From the IMG/VR virus record IMGVR_UViG_3300028177_000003, positions 1-64,000 of that record: a DNA stretch of 64,000 bases; one strand, given 5' to 3'. The position numbers and the translations under genes are program-made. Shown here in pieces: positions 20,110-28,027 of this stretch (position 1 is its first letter; every line of letters starts with the position of its first letter). The notes under the pieces are model-generated. The model saw nothing but the letters and a program-made list of their open reading frames with translations. It was not told where the DNA came from and made no database searches. The stretch comes from a virus.

Positions 20110-21276
20110 TCAGCTCCCAGGAGGCTTGAACTTAGGGTTCCGCGTCCCGCCGCCCGGCTTCGGATCCAGGTTCGCCTCCTTCTCGTCTACCTTCTTCCGC
20201 TTCACCCCTCTCGCAGAGATAGTCTCCGAAGGCAGTCGGAAAGCGTCAAGCTCCTTCCCATCTCCCGTTGTCACGGTGCCCTCGGGGGTGGCAGCTGACA
20301 AACCCCCAGTCTCCAGATCCTTCCGAGCTGATGCGCGAGCAGCGACCTGCGCGGCTACGAGTCTGTCATGCTCGATAGCCTGAGAGTCTACATCCTCCAA
20401 CTCCCCGAAGGAAGAACGAAGCTCCGGGGGAGAGGGCTGCTTGATCGGAGCGGTCGGCGGAGGAGAAGCCTTCGGAACCACGCTCTGGCGTGGAGTCGGC
20501 GTCGGAGCGGGGGTCGGGGGTTCTTCGTGCTCGAGTGGGGGAGAGGCCTGCTCCGGGGGCGCGTCGGGGTCTTCCGGTACGTCGCCCGCCGTGGACAGAG
20601 CGGCGGCCAGAACCCGGTCGGCCTGAGCCTGCTCCAAGGCCGTGTTGAGCTCCTCGTCCAGAGCCTTCCCGGCCTGTACCAATGACTTGATCTGCTGAGA
20701 GGTGACGCTGGGGTCGCCCTTCGCTCGCAAGTCTCGCTCCGAACGAATGCGCTCCAACCGAGCCTCCACGCGCTCGATCTCGGCATCCAGGTCGGCGATC
20801 GAGTCCTTCGCGATCTTGTCTGCCTTCTCCGAGATCACCGTGACCATGTCCCCGTACTTCGCGAAGCAGATGGTGATCATCGCTCGGGACCAGGAGGCGT
20901 TGATGAGGTCCCGCAGGGCTCGCTGCAAGGGGACTCGCACCGGGGTGCCGTCCTCCAGCTTCTTCCCGGTGGCCAGAGCTTTCACGTTTCGAAGATCGTT
21001 CTCTCCGACCTGAACCAGAGCGTAGCTGATGACCTCAGAACGGAACTGGTCAAAGTACCGAAGAGAAGCGGCTCGGGTGAGAGGATCGTCGTCGCCGAGT
21101 TCCTCCTCCTCTTGTGTGTCCTTGAGCACCTGGGAGGAGTACTGCTGGCATGCGATCTCTTCGCGGGGCAACAGAGGGCGAATAGTGACCTTGAGCCCCT
21201 CCACCTCGAAGGTGAACTCGTCCTGGCCGAACTTTGTCAACGGCTCGAGAACTTCTCTTAGAGACTGCAGGTCCAC
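20110..21276 (-). CDS. Tail assembly chaperone-like protein
   Basis: 388 residues from GTG at 21274-21276 with GGAGG seven bases ahead. The N-terminal ~130 residues (FTFEVEGLKVTIRPLLPREE, then RYFDQFRSEVISYALVQVG) resemble a compact tail-assembly chaperone domain. A coiled coil follows (DLDAEIERVEARLERIRSER), then a long Pro/Glu-rich linker (EHEEPPTPAPTPTPRQ) and a short C-terminal part. It is the first gene of the leftward tail operon. In related systems such proteins coat the tape measure during tube growth. The usual -1 frameshift extension is not seen. The call rests on position and domain shape. Confidence 0.5.
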   Translation of the reverse strand: MDLQSLREVLEPLTKFGQDEFTFEVEGLKVTIRPLLPREEIACQQYSSQVLKDTQEEEELGDDDPLTRAASLRYFDQFRSEVISYALVQVGENDLRNVKALATGKKLEDGTPVRVPLQRALRDLINASWSRAMITICFAKYGDMVTVISEKADKIAKDSIADLDAEIERVEARLERIRSERDLRAKGDPSVTSQQIKSLVQAGKALDEELNTALEQAQADRVLAAALSTAGDVPEDPDAPPEQASPPLEHEEPPTPAPTPTPRQSVVPKASPPPTAPIKQPSPPELRSSFGELEDVDSQAIEHDRLVAAQVAARASARKDLETGGLSAATPEGTVTTGDGKELDAFRLPSETISARGVKRKKVDEKEANLDPKPGGGTRNPKFKPPGS

Positions 21277-21424
21277 GAGGGCCTCCGATTGTGGTCTATC
21301 GTACTGAGATACAGTACCCCTGCATCACTCGTGGGTGTAGGAGCAGGCTCAATCTAACTGAGAGCGTTTTGAGCAATAGTGGGACTATACCCTCGAAGGT
21401 CTATATCCTCGGAGGATTAGCACC
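21277..21424. promoter_or_regulatory. Divergent promoter region between tail operon and tail tube gene
   Basis: 148 bases separate the leftward tail operon from the rightward tube gene, so both transcripts must start here or nearby. A perfect inverted repeat, GTACTG-agata-CAGTAC, lies at 21301-21317 and could be an operator. The tube side has A/T-rich steps (TATACC near 21386, TATATC near 21402) and a strong GGAGG ribosome site. The GGGTTCC-N14-GACGTAAY element found before other minus-strand operons is absent here, so the structural genes are probably under another control. Confidence 0.45.
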
Positions 21425-22177
21425 ATGGCATCAAACAGTGACCACAACCCGCAGGGTGGTGTGCAGGGTACCAGCCCACTGTACCGCTTCGGCACCTCGC
21501 CGAACACTCGGTCTGTTGTCTCCCAGAAGGTCCGCATCCTGGCCCCTGCCTACGGCGCCACGGATGTCCTCTACCAGATCGGCGTGCTCGGCCAGTTCAC
21601 CCCTCAGGAAAGCCGTCCTGTGGAAGAGGTTCGCGGCATCGGCTTCGGCGACCAGATCGCTGAGGTCGTGCCCGGCATCACCTCCGCCACGACGCTCTCC
21701 TTCGAACGTCAGCTGCTCTACCTGAGCACTCTCTGGCAGTCCTCCGGCTACGCAGGCGGCGTGTCTGGTCCCATGCGGTCGCTGAAGCACCACCGCTGGC
21801 CCTTCGACATTCGCCAGGAGATCGTCTTCTCGGTCATCGCCGACTACGAGTTCTCCGGCGGCGCCAACATCCAGGCAGGCGGAGACTTCACGGGCGGCGT
21901 CAGCGCGCTGACCTACTCGCAGAACCTCGGAGGATCGAGTGTGGATGCAACCGAGGGCACCCACAACATCCTGGTGACGTTCTACGAGGCTTGCTGGTGG
22001 ACGAGCGGCGGCAACTCCGGCTTCATGAAGGAGTCGGCCCTGGTGTCCGAGAGCGGGGAAGCAACCGCTACTGACATCCACGATGCCTCTACGACCTACG
22101 GAGAATTCATCGCAACGGGGAACGACGGCAGCATCGGCCAATTGGGTTCCGTGGCCTTTGGCAACACTTTCGGGTAG
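21425..22177 (+). CDS. Major tail tube protein (probable)
   Basis: 250 residues, ATG preceded by GGAGG at nine bases. Motifs: VRGIGFGDQIAEVVPGITSA, FERQLLYLSTLWQSSGYAGG and SLKHHRWPFDIRQEIVFSV, which give the beta-barrel look of tail tube subunits. The place next to the assembly genes and tape measure supports this. It is transcribed opposite to the rest of the tail block, which would allow separate, high expression. The last 14 codons plus stop (22133-22177) are repeated at 26564-26608 with the same amino acids but different codons, so the 3' end seems to have been supplied by the inserted island. A major head decoration protein is a less likely alternative. Confidence 0.65.
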   Translation: MASNSDHNPQGGVQGTSPLYRFGTSPNTRSVVSQKVRILAPAYGATDVLYQIGVLGQFTPQESRPVEEVRGIGFGDQIAEVVPGITSATTLSFERQLLYLSTLWQSSGYAGGVSGPMRSLKHHRWPFDIRQEIVFSVIADYEFSGGANIQAGGDFTGGVSALTYSQNLGGSSVDATEGTHNILVTFYEACWWTSGGNSGFMKESALVSESGEATATDIHDASTTYGEFIATGNDGSIGQLGSVAFGNTFG

Positions 22178-22189
22178 GATAGCCCGAGC

Positions 22190-22223
22190 GACCCGTAGAA
22201 GCGCGCCAACGCTCCTACGGGTC
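22190..22223 (+). terminator. Hairpin terminator after the tail tube gene
   Basis: GACCCGTAG pairs perfectly with CTACGGGTC. Inside, after one mismatch, AGCG pairs with CGCT around a six-base loop. The hairpin starts 12 bases after the tube gene stop. No T-run follows, so it may act by a different mechanism or as an mRNA end stabiliser. It lies inside the inserted island and has no equal after the downstream copy of the gene end. Confidence 0.55.
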
Positions 22224-22257
22224 TGACACCCCCAACCCCTCCTACAAGAGGTTGAAC

Positions 22258-23187
22258 ATGCTGCTTCCCTATACCCCACCCCCTGGTGGGGGGCTCTACA
22301 TCATCTGGCTCTCCGACACGCACTACTACGGAGGCCGAACAAAGAGCTTTGCAGATCGATGGGGGCAGCACCTGGCTGAGCTACAGCGGGGCTCGCACGG
22401 TAACCCTCGCATGCAGAACGTCTGGAACAAATACAGACGGTTCGAGCCGCAGGCCCTCAAGACGTGCGCGACCCGCGAAGACCGAGTCGCGTTTGAGCAA
22501 GCGTGGCTGGATAAACACTTCTGCAAGCCCGACTGCGTGAATCTGGCTAACCACGCCCACGGGGGTGCCTTCACAGACTGGACTCCCGAGATGCTTCAAC
22601 GCATGTCCGAGGCCCAGACAGGCAAGGTTCGTTCAAAGGCCTCGATCCGCAAACAGGTCGAGTCCTGGCGCCAGAACCCAGAAAATGCTGAAAAGGCCCG
22701 ACGGCAGATCCGCACGGCTTCGAAGTGCATCACCCCTGAGGGCAGGGCGCGTGCCGGCGAGGCCACCCGCCAGCGCCTTACAGGGGTCAAACAGTCCCCC
22801 GAGACCATCGAAAAGCGCCGAAAGAAGCACATCGGCAGAAAGAACACGCCAGAGACGAAGCGGAAGATGAGCGAGTCGGCGAAGAAGCGAGCAGTAGCCC
22901 AGCCTACTCAGCACGGCTCTGAAACCCGAGCGAAGATCTCAGCCCAGCAGAAGGGGCGCGTCTGGATCAACAACGGCGAGAGGAACCGCCGAGTGTTCCC
23001 CTCCGACATCCCCGCTGAGGGCGGTTGGGTCAGAGGGAAGCTGGGAGCTTGCGGGACAGGCTTGTGGGTCCACCGCTACCAGGGAGAGGAGATCGAGCGC
23101 CTCCGGGTCCCCCACGACATGCTTAGGACCAGGCTCGCCGAGGGTTGGGTCAGAGGGACTGGTCCTCAGGTCAGAAGCCGAGTCTGA
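22258..23187 (+). CDS. GIY-YIG homing endonuclease with NUMOD-type DNA-binding repeats
   Basis: 309 residues from ATG 22258, which has AGAGG upstream; a TTG at 22252 is the longer alternative. Residues 12-45 carry the GIY-YIG core (GLYIIWLS, YYGGRT, RWGQHL). The middle contains Lys/Arg-rich helices of the NUMOD3 kind (MSEAQTGKVRSK, HIGRKNTPETKRKMSESA, ISAQQKGRVWINNG) that wrap along the target site in this family. The last ~70 residues contain two related VRG segments (GGWVRGKLG and EGWVRGTG). The enzyme is expected to cut an intronless tail tube gene near its 3' end. Its 3' end overlaps the convergent gene by 17 bases. Confidence 0.9.
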   Translation: MLLPYTPPPGGGLYIIWLSDTHYYGGRTKSFADRWGQHLAELQRGSHGNPRMQNVWNKYRRFEPQALKTCATREDRVAFEQAWLDKHFCKPDCVNLANHAHGGAFTDWTPEMLQRMSEAQTGKVRSKASIRKQVESWRQNPENAEKARRQIRTASKCITPEGRARAGEATRQRLTGVKQSPETIEKRRKKHIGRKNTPETKRKMSESAKKRAVAQPTQHGSETRAKISAQQKGRVWINNGERNRRVFPSDIPAEGGWVRGKLGACGTGLWVHRYQGEEIERLRVPHDMLRTRLAEGWVRGTGPQVRSRV

Positions 23188-23797
23188 CCGCCAACCAGGC
23201 CATGCCCATGAGACCGGAGTGGTAGCGGTGGAAGTGGCCCGCCTGTAGGTCAATCCCCAAGAGTCGACTGAGTGTCTCTCGGTAGGACTCGAAGTCCTCT
23301 GCGGAGGACCGGCCTGGACAGATGTTGACGACGAGTAGGAAGTCGCCGAGTCGAGCCTGTTGCCGGCGTGCGAATGCCGCCACGGGGCCCAGGAGCGCTT
23401 CCAGGTTCTTCCGGCGCACCACGTACTCACTGTCGAAGACGAGGACTCCTACGTCCCGGAAGAGGTCTTCTTGGAGAAGCAGTGTCTCGAGACGCCCTTG
23501 GCGGAACTCAGTAGGGGCGTCCGCGTACAGGACCTCGCACCCAGCCACGACTTCAGGATCAAGATCGACCCCGTGGAAGATCGGACCGTCTGGGGTGATC
23601 GCTCCTTCTCGGAGAAGGAGGTCGAGCGTCGGAGCGCCCTTGCCAGCCAGTTCGAGCCACCCGAACCTGAGCTTCCCAGTCGTTCGGGAGCAGAGGATGG
23701 GACTCTCTTGGGCGTGCTCGAGAGCCATACGCCGGGTCGATTCCTTGGCGTCGAAACCCTCTGCGGAGAGGCCTGCTCGGGTGAAGTCGGTCTTCAT
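23171..23797 (-). CDS. Rossmann-fold, SAM methyltransferase-like protein
   Basis: 208 residues, overlapping the helicase stop by four bases (ATGA), so the two are translated together. The pattern FGWLELAGKGAPTLDLLL, then FHGVDLDPEVV (acidic strand end, like motif II of class I methyltransferases), then VGVLVFDSEYVV and GDFLLVVNICPG, suggests a Rossmann-like fold. The glycine-rich motif I is not canonical and no DPPY-type catalytic motif is seen, so it may be inactive or have another function. In an island with a nuclease and a helicase, DNA modification is a plausible role, but this is inference. Confidence 0.4.
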   Translation of the reverse strand: MKTDFTRAGLSAEGFDAKESTRRMALEHAQESPILCSRTTGKLRFGWLELAGKGAPTLDLLLREGAITPDGPIFHGVDLDPEVVAGCEVLYADAPTEFRQGRLETLLLQEDLFRDVGVLVFDSEYVVRRKNLEALLGPVAAFARRQQARLGDFLLVVNICPGRSSAEDFESYRETLSRLLGIDLQAGHFHRYHSGLMGMAWLAVRLGF

Positions 23798-26466
23798 AGA
23801 CCCGCCTCGGTGAGCAGCTTGGCAAGGGTAGTTCCTCCCGGAAGACCTCTAAGACCCTTGCCCAATGCACCGTTCGCAGCTTGCCAAGTGATGGGGAAGC
23901 CGAAGTAGGCGGAAGCATCCCCCGACTTTTTGTTGGGTCGCGTGCCTCCGTGATCCGAAGCGTATTCCTTGGCAGCTTCAATAATCCGAAGTTCCGACAA
24001 AGGGGCGGACGTAGATCGGGGCCCTCGTGGAACCCCTGCCTCATCAAGAAGGCGTCCCAAAGAAGTCCCTCCGGGGAGTCCCCGGTGCCCTCTTCTACAA
24101 GAAGAGTCTACGGCAACCCAGGTAATGGGGAAGCCGAAGTAGGCGGAAGCATCCCCAGACGCAGCCGAGGGTCGCGTGCCTCCGTGGTCCGAGGCATAGG
24201 CCCTCGCATGAGCAACGATCTGAGCGTTGTTCAGCTCCCCCCGACCGCCCCGAAGGAACCCTGACAGAGTCTCCCCCCCAGGGCAACCCCTACGCCCCTC
24301 GGATAGACATTGGTTGACTATCTTCCAAGAGACGGGAAAGCCGAAATACTCGGTTGTACCCCCGTCGTAGTAGGTGGGCCACCTTCCGTGCACCGCCCGA
24401 AACTTGTTCGCAGCCTCTGAAATGATTTGAGGCGAAAGTTCGTGCGAGGCATCCCACAGCCTCTTCAACGAAGACCCTCCGGGGAGAGAGCGATACCCAT
24501 TTGAGAGGGCTGAGTCTACGTCGCGCCATGTAATGGGGAAACCGAAGTAGGAGGAAGCGTCTCCCAAACCGACATGAGGCCATCTCCCCCAGTCAGAAGC
24601 ATAGAGATCCATCGCGGTGATGATCACCCCCCTACTGAGTAAATGGCGGCGACCCAGCCTATCCGCCACCTCCTGCGCGTCCGCTCCGGTCATCTCTGTG
24701 TAGAAGGTGTTCAGGACACCGTCGAGGACGGCCACGGTCCGGTCGGAGTAGTCAGCGATGACCGCCCGAAAGATCTCGACGAGGTCCTCGCGCACGGGGT
24801 TCTTGGGCAGCTTCTTGAGCTGAGCTGTGATCCGGTCTTCGAGGGCCTGGTCGCCACCCCCGACACGCTCGAGGAGGATCTGGAGGACGGCTTGCTTCTC
24901 GAGGCTGCTGAGGTTCTTGACCTCGAGCACCTTCACGATCTCGCTGACCGTTGAGGGGATCCCTGACTTCCGAAGCCGAGCCTCGACCAGGGCGATCTCC
25001 TTCAGCATGTGCTGTCGGATGTGGTCTGGGACGACAGCCAGCTGCCGCTCGCGCAAATCCTGAAGGTCATCCTGGTCGGGGTCGTCCAAGGGGACTTTGG
25101 GGCGGCGAGACCACGCACGTTCCCACCGGATCCGGTAGGCAGCCCCGAAGGTCTTGCCCACCTCCCAGTCTGCCAGGAAGCAGGCCAGCAGGAAGGCGTG
25201 GTCGTGGTGCTGGCGCTCGTACTGCTCGAGAAGATCTTGGGTGACCCGAGAGACCAGGAACGTGAGGGTCGCCTGGTCCCGGTACTCTTCGGGATAGTCC
25301 GAGATCCCAGCCTTCGAGCGGAGGGCTCGACCCAGGCGCTGGACGATGAGCCTCATCGAGGCGGGGATGTTGCAGATGTAGACCTGAGAGCAGAGAGGCC
25401 AGTCAACGCCCTCGTCAAACCGGCGACACGCGATGATCACATCGACTTGCGAGTCCTCGTAGCGGGTGACGGCCCGTTCCTGCTCGAGGGCAGCGTTGAG
25501 GGTCTCCTTGATAGAGGGGGTGTCCCCCACGGCGTTCAAGACTCGGACCCCTGGTGACAGCTGTTCCAGGACCTCCTTCAAGGCATCCGCGAACTCAGCG
25601 GACCCCTTGGAGGGGACGTTGATGATCGCCTTTTGCTGTCCGTCGGCAACCCACCGTGTTGCGATCTCAACGAGGGATGAGCCCAGGTCCTTCGGCAACA
25701 CGTTGCCCGACATCTCCTCGGTGGACTCTGCAGTCGATGTCAGTATGTGGGACTCGACGCGAAGGTTGCGGGGAGCCCACCCAGAGTTCATGTGCTCAGC
25801 CAGAGTCCTCGTGTAGACCCTTGCGTAGTTCAGATAGACCTGGGCCCCATCCGTGCGGTACGGGGTCGCCGTCAAGAGGATAGCTGTGCCCATCCTGTCC
25901 ATCCAGGCCTTCAAGAAGACCGACAGCTCGTTCAGGGGTCGCCCTTCCTTATCAAACATGAGGTGGTGCGCCTCGTCAATGACCAGGATCCGCTCACAAA
26001 GATCTTCCGGAAGGGCTTCAATGTCCCACGACGTCAGCTGGGAGTGCGTTGTGGGGAGGAAGGGGCGGGAGGAGGAGCCGGACAGGGCAGTATCGAAATG
26101 CCCTCGTTTATCCCCGGTCTCGCGGAGGTCTTCCATGAACCAGGTGGGGTCGATGACGCAGCAAGAGTCCGAGGCGACCCCCGGCTCCATTGGGCGGAAC
26201 ACGTTCATCAGGTGGGTCGGGCGGAAGCCCTCCTCGATTGCGATGAACGGGGTGGCGATGACGGCACCAGGGAAGTGGTGTCGCAGCTTTGCCAGGGTGT
26301 ACTGAGTGGTGAGCGTTTTTCCCGAGCCCGTGGGCATGGCCAGAACCACGAGATCTTGCCCGTCCATGATCTCGGAGATGCAGAACTTCGCTGCATCATC
26401 CTGGTAGTCTCGGAGAACCCGTGTCTCTACGTTCTCTACGTGTGGGCGAGGCTGAAGACTGACCAT
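23794..26466 (-). CDS. Superfamily 2 DEAH helicase with four C-terminal repeats
   Basis: 890 residues. Motifs: LRDYQDDA (Q-like, residue ~18), Walker A MPTGSGKT (44-51), DEAH (164-167), TATPYR (199-204), and QRLGRALRSK (motif VI). This is the engine type found in restriction, repair and defence helicases. The last 284 residues are four repeats of about 66-81 residues with a shared core like GDASAYFGFPITW...G.RGLPGG.SL. They probably bind DNA. The start ATG has GGAGG upstream, and a copy of the phage promoter element lies at 26488-26515. The island's methyltransferase-like gene is next in the operon. The target and task are unknown. Confidence 0.8.
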   Translation of the reverse strand: MVSLQPRPHVENVETRVLRDYQDDAAKFCISEIMDGQDLVVLAMPTGSGKTLTTQYTLAKLRHHFPGAVIATPFIAIEEGFRPTHLMNVFRPMEPGVASDSCCVIDPTWFMEDLRETGDKRGHFDTALSGSSSRPFLPTTHSQLTSWDIEALPEDLCERILVIDEAHHLMFDKEGRPLNELSVFLKAWMDRMGTAILLTATPYRTDGAQVYLNYARVYTRTLAEHMNSGWAPRNLRVESHILTSTAESTEEMSGNVLPKDLGSSLVEIATRWVADGQQKAIINVPSKGSAEFADALKEVLEQLSPGVRVLNAVGDTPSIKETLNAALEQERAVTRYEDSQVDVIIACRRFDEGVDWPLCSQVYICNIPASMRLIVQRLGRALRSKAGISDYPEEYRDQATLTFLVSRVTQDLLEQYERQHHDHAFLLACFLADWEVGKTFGAAYRIRWERAWSRRPKVPLDDPDQDDLQDLRERQLAVVPDHIRQHMLKEIALVEARLRKSGIPSTVSEIVKVLEVKNLSSLEKQAVLQILLERVGGGDQALEDRITAQLKKLPKNPVREDLVEIFRAVIADYSDRTVAVLDGVLNTFYTEMTGADAQEVADRLGRRHLLSRGVIITAMDLYASDWGRWPHVGLGDASSYFGFPITWRDVDSALSNGYRSLPGGSSLKRLWDASHELSPQIISEAANKFRAVHGRWPTYYDGGTTEYFGFPVSWKIVNQCLSEGRRGCPGGETLSGFLRGGRGELNNAQIVAHARAYASDHGGTRPSAASGDASAYFGFPITWVAVDSSCRRGHRGLPGGTSLGRLLDEAGVPRGPRSTSAPLSELRIIEAAKEYASDHGGTRPNKKSGDASAYFGFPITWQAANGALGKGLRGLPGGTTLAKLLTEAGL
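23797..24648 (-). repeat. Four tandem protein repeats in the helicase C-terminus
   Basis: Repeat units lie at about helicase residues 607-674, 675-743, 744-824 and 825-890. The shared core is a YASDHG.TRP-like helix, then GDASAYFGFPITW, a variable helix, and RGLPGG.SL. Repeats 3 and 4 are the most alike (both YASDHGGTRP and GDASAYFGFPITW); repeat 2 has diverged most (TTEYFGFPVSW, RRGCPGGETL). The variable positions between constant cores suggest a modular binding surface. Confidence 0.75.
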
Positions 26467-26487
26467 ATACGAGTCCCTCCACCCACA

Positions 26488-26515
26488 TTACGCCTCGGGC
26501 TGTGGCGGGGAACCC
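26488..26515 (-). promoter_or_regulatory. Phage promoter element before the island helicase
   Basis: On the minus strand this reads GGGTTCC, 14 bases, GGCGTAAT. It differs from the common form by one base in the right half (GGCGTAA for GACGTAA). It starts 22 bases before the helicase ATG, the same distance as in other operons. The presence inside the mobile island shows that the helicase is tuned to this phage's regulation. Confidence 0.55.
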
Positions 26516-26563
26516 TCCTGGTCGCAGAAGAGCGCGTGCTCACCCCCGGCAGGGGCTCGGGTC

Positions 26564-26608
26564 ATCGGCCAGCTTGGCAGTGTAGCCTTCGGCAACACCT
26601 TCGGCTGA
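26564..26608 (+). pseudogene. Displaced 3' end of the tail tube gene
   Basis: Reads in frame as IGQLGSVAFGNTFG followed by TGA, the same 14 residues as the end of the tail tube protein at 22133-22177. Of 45 bases, 13 differ; the 11 changes in codons are all synonymous, and the stop is TGA instead of TAG. No upstream coding part or start codon is present, so it cannot be expressed alone. It lies 14 bases before the convergent gene at 26623. I read it as the original gene end left behind by the island insertion. Confidence 0.8.
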
Positions 26609-26622
26609 TCCGAGGGTAGGGT

Positions 26623-27000
26623 CTAACCGAGCGGCTCGCCGGACTGCTGGGGCCCGTCGAGGGTCTCGAGGAAAGCCATCGCCTCCGCGATTACGTCGTC
26701 TGCCTCGGTGCCTTCTTCCGTGGTCTGCGCATAGGCCAGCTGGTAGAGTTCTCGGTTCCCTGCGTGGCGGATACTGATCACGTGCCGCCCCCGCTTGTCT
26801 GACAAAACAAGCGGCATCGCACCCGGACCTTCGGAAATAGAGACCCGTCCTTCCCCGAGAGTAGTCCACAGCAAGGGGGGCAGGCGAGGCCGGAATTGTA
26901 TGTTCCACCTCAGGTGGCCTTTTCGAGTAGCCTCCAGCACGGCGACGGCCAGGGCATCCTGCTTCTCCAGAAGGGCGCGGGCTTGTGCGAGTGAACTCAT
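26623..27000 (-). CDS. Hypothetical protein
   Basis: 125 residues starting MSSLAQARALLEK. An N-terminal helix rich in Ala and Leu is followed by a mixed segment (LRWNIQFRPRLPPLLWTTLG, VSISEGPGAMPLVLSDKRG) and an acidic C-terminal helix (EEGTEADDVIAEAMAFLE). It overlaps the upstream membrane gene by four bases (ATGA). No known family is recognised. It is the last gene of a leftward operon and meets the displaced tube gene end. Confidence 0.6.
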   Translation of the reverse strand: MSSLAQARALLEKQDALAVAVLEATRKGHLRWNIQFRPRLPPLLWTTLGEGRVSISEGPGAMPLVLSDKRGRHVISIRHAGNRELYQLAYAQTTEEGTEADDVIAEAMAFLETLDGPQQSGEPLG

Positions 27001-27257
27001 TTCGGCTCCTGATCGGGGTAGACCTTCCGAACCACCCTGGACTCAGGTTCTGGCGGCGGGAGTGCGGGTGGCCTCTTGATCTTCCCCGCCTCGTAGAGGG
27101 CCTGCTCGCCCAGCACGTAGACCCCGAAGACGGGAACCAGGCCCAGCATCATGAGACCCATCTGGGTAATGGCACTGCGGTCCTTCTTCAGGACCTGGGC
27201 GTAGAGGGCGGTGTGCATGACCACATACACAACCAAGAAGAGCCACATGCTGCTCAT
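26997..27257 (-). CDS. Small membrane protein, two helices
   Basis: 86 residues. The first hydrophobic helix begins almost at the start (MWLFLVVYVVMHTALYAQVL) and a second follows at about 31-52 (MGLMMLGLVPVFGVYVLG). The rest is a Pro-rich, charged tail (RPPALPPPEPES). No signal peptidase site is convincing, so it is probably an inner membrane protein with a cytoplasmic tail. It lies in an operon of small genes. The function is unknown; host takeover or exclusion of other phages are possibilities only. Confidence 0.55.
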   Translation of the reverse strand: MSSMWLFLVVYVVMHTALYAQVLKKDRSAITQMGLMMLGLVPVFGVYVLGEQALYEAGKIKRPPALPPPEPESRVVRKVYPDQEPK

Positions 27258-27266
27258 TTCGGCTCC

Positions 27267-27644
27267 TTAGAAGAATGCTTTCCAGCCCTGGTTGTTCGCC
27301 TTGAGGCCGAGCGGCTTGAGGGCCCTGGCGATCTCGGCGTAGAGCGCGTGCTCGTCGGGGCTGGCGTTCACCATACCGTGGCGGTCGTAGCAGACGAACA
27401 CGTAGTCGACGACCGCGTCGTTCCACTCGGACTTGGAGATCTCCTCGTGGCGCATCCCGCAGAGGGAGATGTTGCTCGTCTTCCGCGACCAGTGGTCCTC
27501 GGGGTCGTAGTCCGGGTTGTCCCGCTTGACCGTGACCTCGATGGTGTCGTGGTCCCCGCCAGGATACTCGCCGACCAGAAGCACGTGTCGCTCGTCGAGG
27601 GTTGCACGCAGGACCTCGACCACCTTGTTAGTTTCCCAGCGCAT
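27267..27644 (-). CDS. Hypothetical protein
   Basis: 125 residues from ATG 27642-27644, which overlaps the upstream stop in a TGATG and follows GGAGG; a GTG one codon earlier is possible. It contains acidic and aromatic stretches (DNPDYDPEDHWSRKTSNI, DAVVDYVFVCYDRHG) and ends NNQGWKAFF. No motif of a known enzyme family is seen. It is part of a leftward operon that begins at 28353. Confidence 0.6.
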   Translation of the reverse strand: MRWETNKVVEVLRATLDERHVLLVGEYPGGDHDTIEVTVKRDNPDYDPEDHWSRKTSNISLCGMRHEEISKSEWNDAVVDYVFVCYDRHGMVNASPDEHALYAEIARALKPLGLKANNQGWKAFF

Positions 27645-28027
27645 CACTCATCCTCCGCGTGGGTCAGAACCTTGACGGCCTGCTCGCAGGTCTCGCGGGC
27701 ACGCACCTTCTTCCGAGCGAGGGACTCCGCCATCTCGGGAGCACCCTCGGGAAGGTTCTCCCAGGCACCCTGGATGATATGCAGAGCAATCACCATCTTG
27801 GTGAGGTCGTGGAAGGTCAGGCCTGCTCGAAGCCGAGGACCCAAGACCGTTCCGGCCGAACCCAGGAAGGCGTCCTTCATCTGGCGGGACCAGGTCGAAC
27901 CCATCTGGGCCGACATCCAGTCCTTCACGCAGGCAGGGGGGTCGTCGATGATGTGGCCCAGCTCGAACGCCGAAGCAACCAGCTCAGCCTCATGGGCGAT
28001 CAGGGTGTAGCGGGTGATAGCGATCAT
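27644..28027 (-). CDS. Hypothetical helical protein
   Basis: 127 residues, mostly helical by composition: ITRYTLIAHEAELVASAFEL, then MKDAFLGSAGTVLGPRL and RARETCEQAVKVLTHAEDE. It overlaps both neighbours by a few bases. No enzyme motif or DNA-binding motif is recognised. Translation is probably coupled to the gene upstream (28024-28353). Confidence 0.6.
   Translation of the reverse strand: MIAITRYTLIAHEAELVASAFELGHIIDDPPACVKDWMSAQMGSTWSRQMKDAFLGSAGTVLGPRLRAGLTFHDLTKMVIALHIIQGAWENLPEGAPEMAESLARKKVRARETCEQAVKVLTHAEDE

Larger units (their letters stand above)
22178..26563. mobile_element. Inserted homing-endonuclease island at the 3' end of the tail tube gene
   Basis: About 4.4 kb lies between two copies of the tube gene end (22133-22177 and 26564-26608). 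It holds a GIY-YIG homing endonuclease on the plus strand and, convergent to it, a methyltransferase-like gene and a DEAH helicase. No integrase or transposase is present and no inverted repeats were seen at the ends. The two copies encode the same 14 residues with 11 synonymous base changes over 42 bases. This is what is expected if a homing element brings its own, cleavage-resistant version of the gene end and pushes the original end downstream. Mobility is inferred. Confidence 0.7.

Noticed and set aside
18880-21276. Programmed -1 frameshift between the two tail-assembly genes
   Set aside because: The genes have separate stop and start codons, and no slippery heptamer with overlap was found at the joint.
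21431-22279. 282-residue minus-strand open frame over the tail tube gene
   Set aside because: Antisense shadow; Arg/Gly/Asp-rich and no start signal.
22178-26563. Island as an integrase-driven element
   Set aside because: No integrase or recombinase gene, and the two gene ends differ in 13 of 45 bases, unlike att core duplications.
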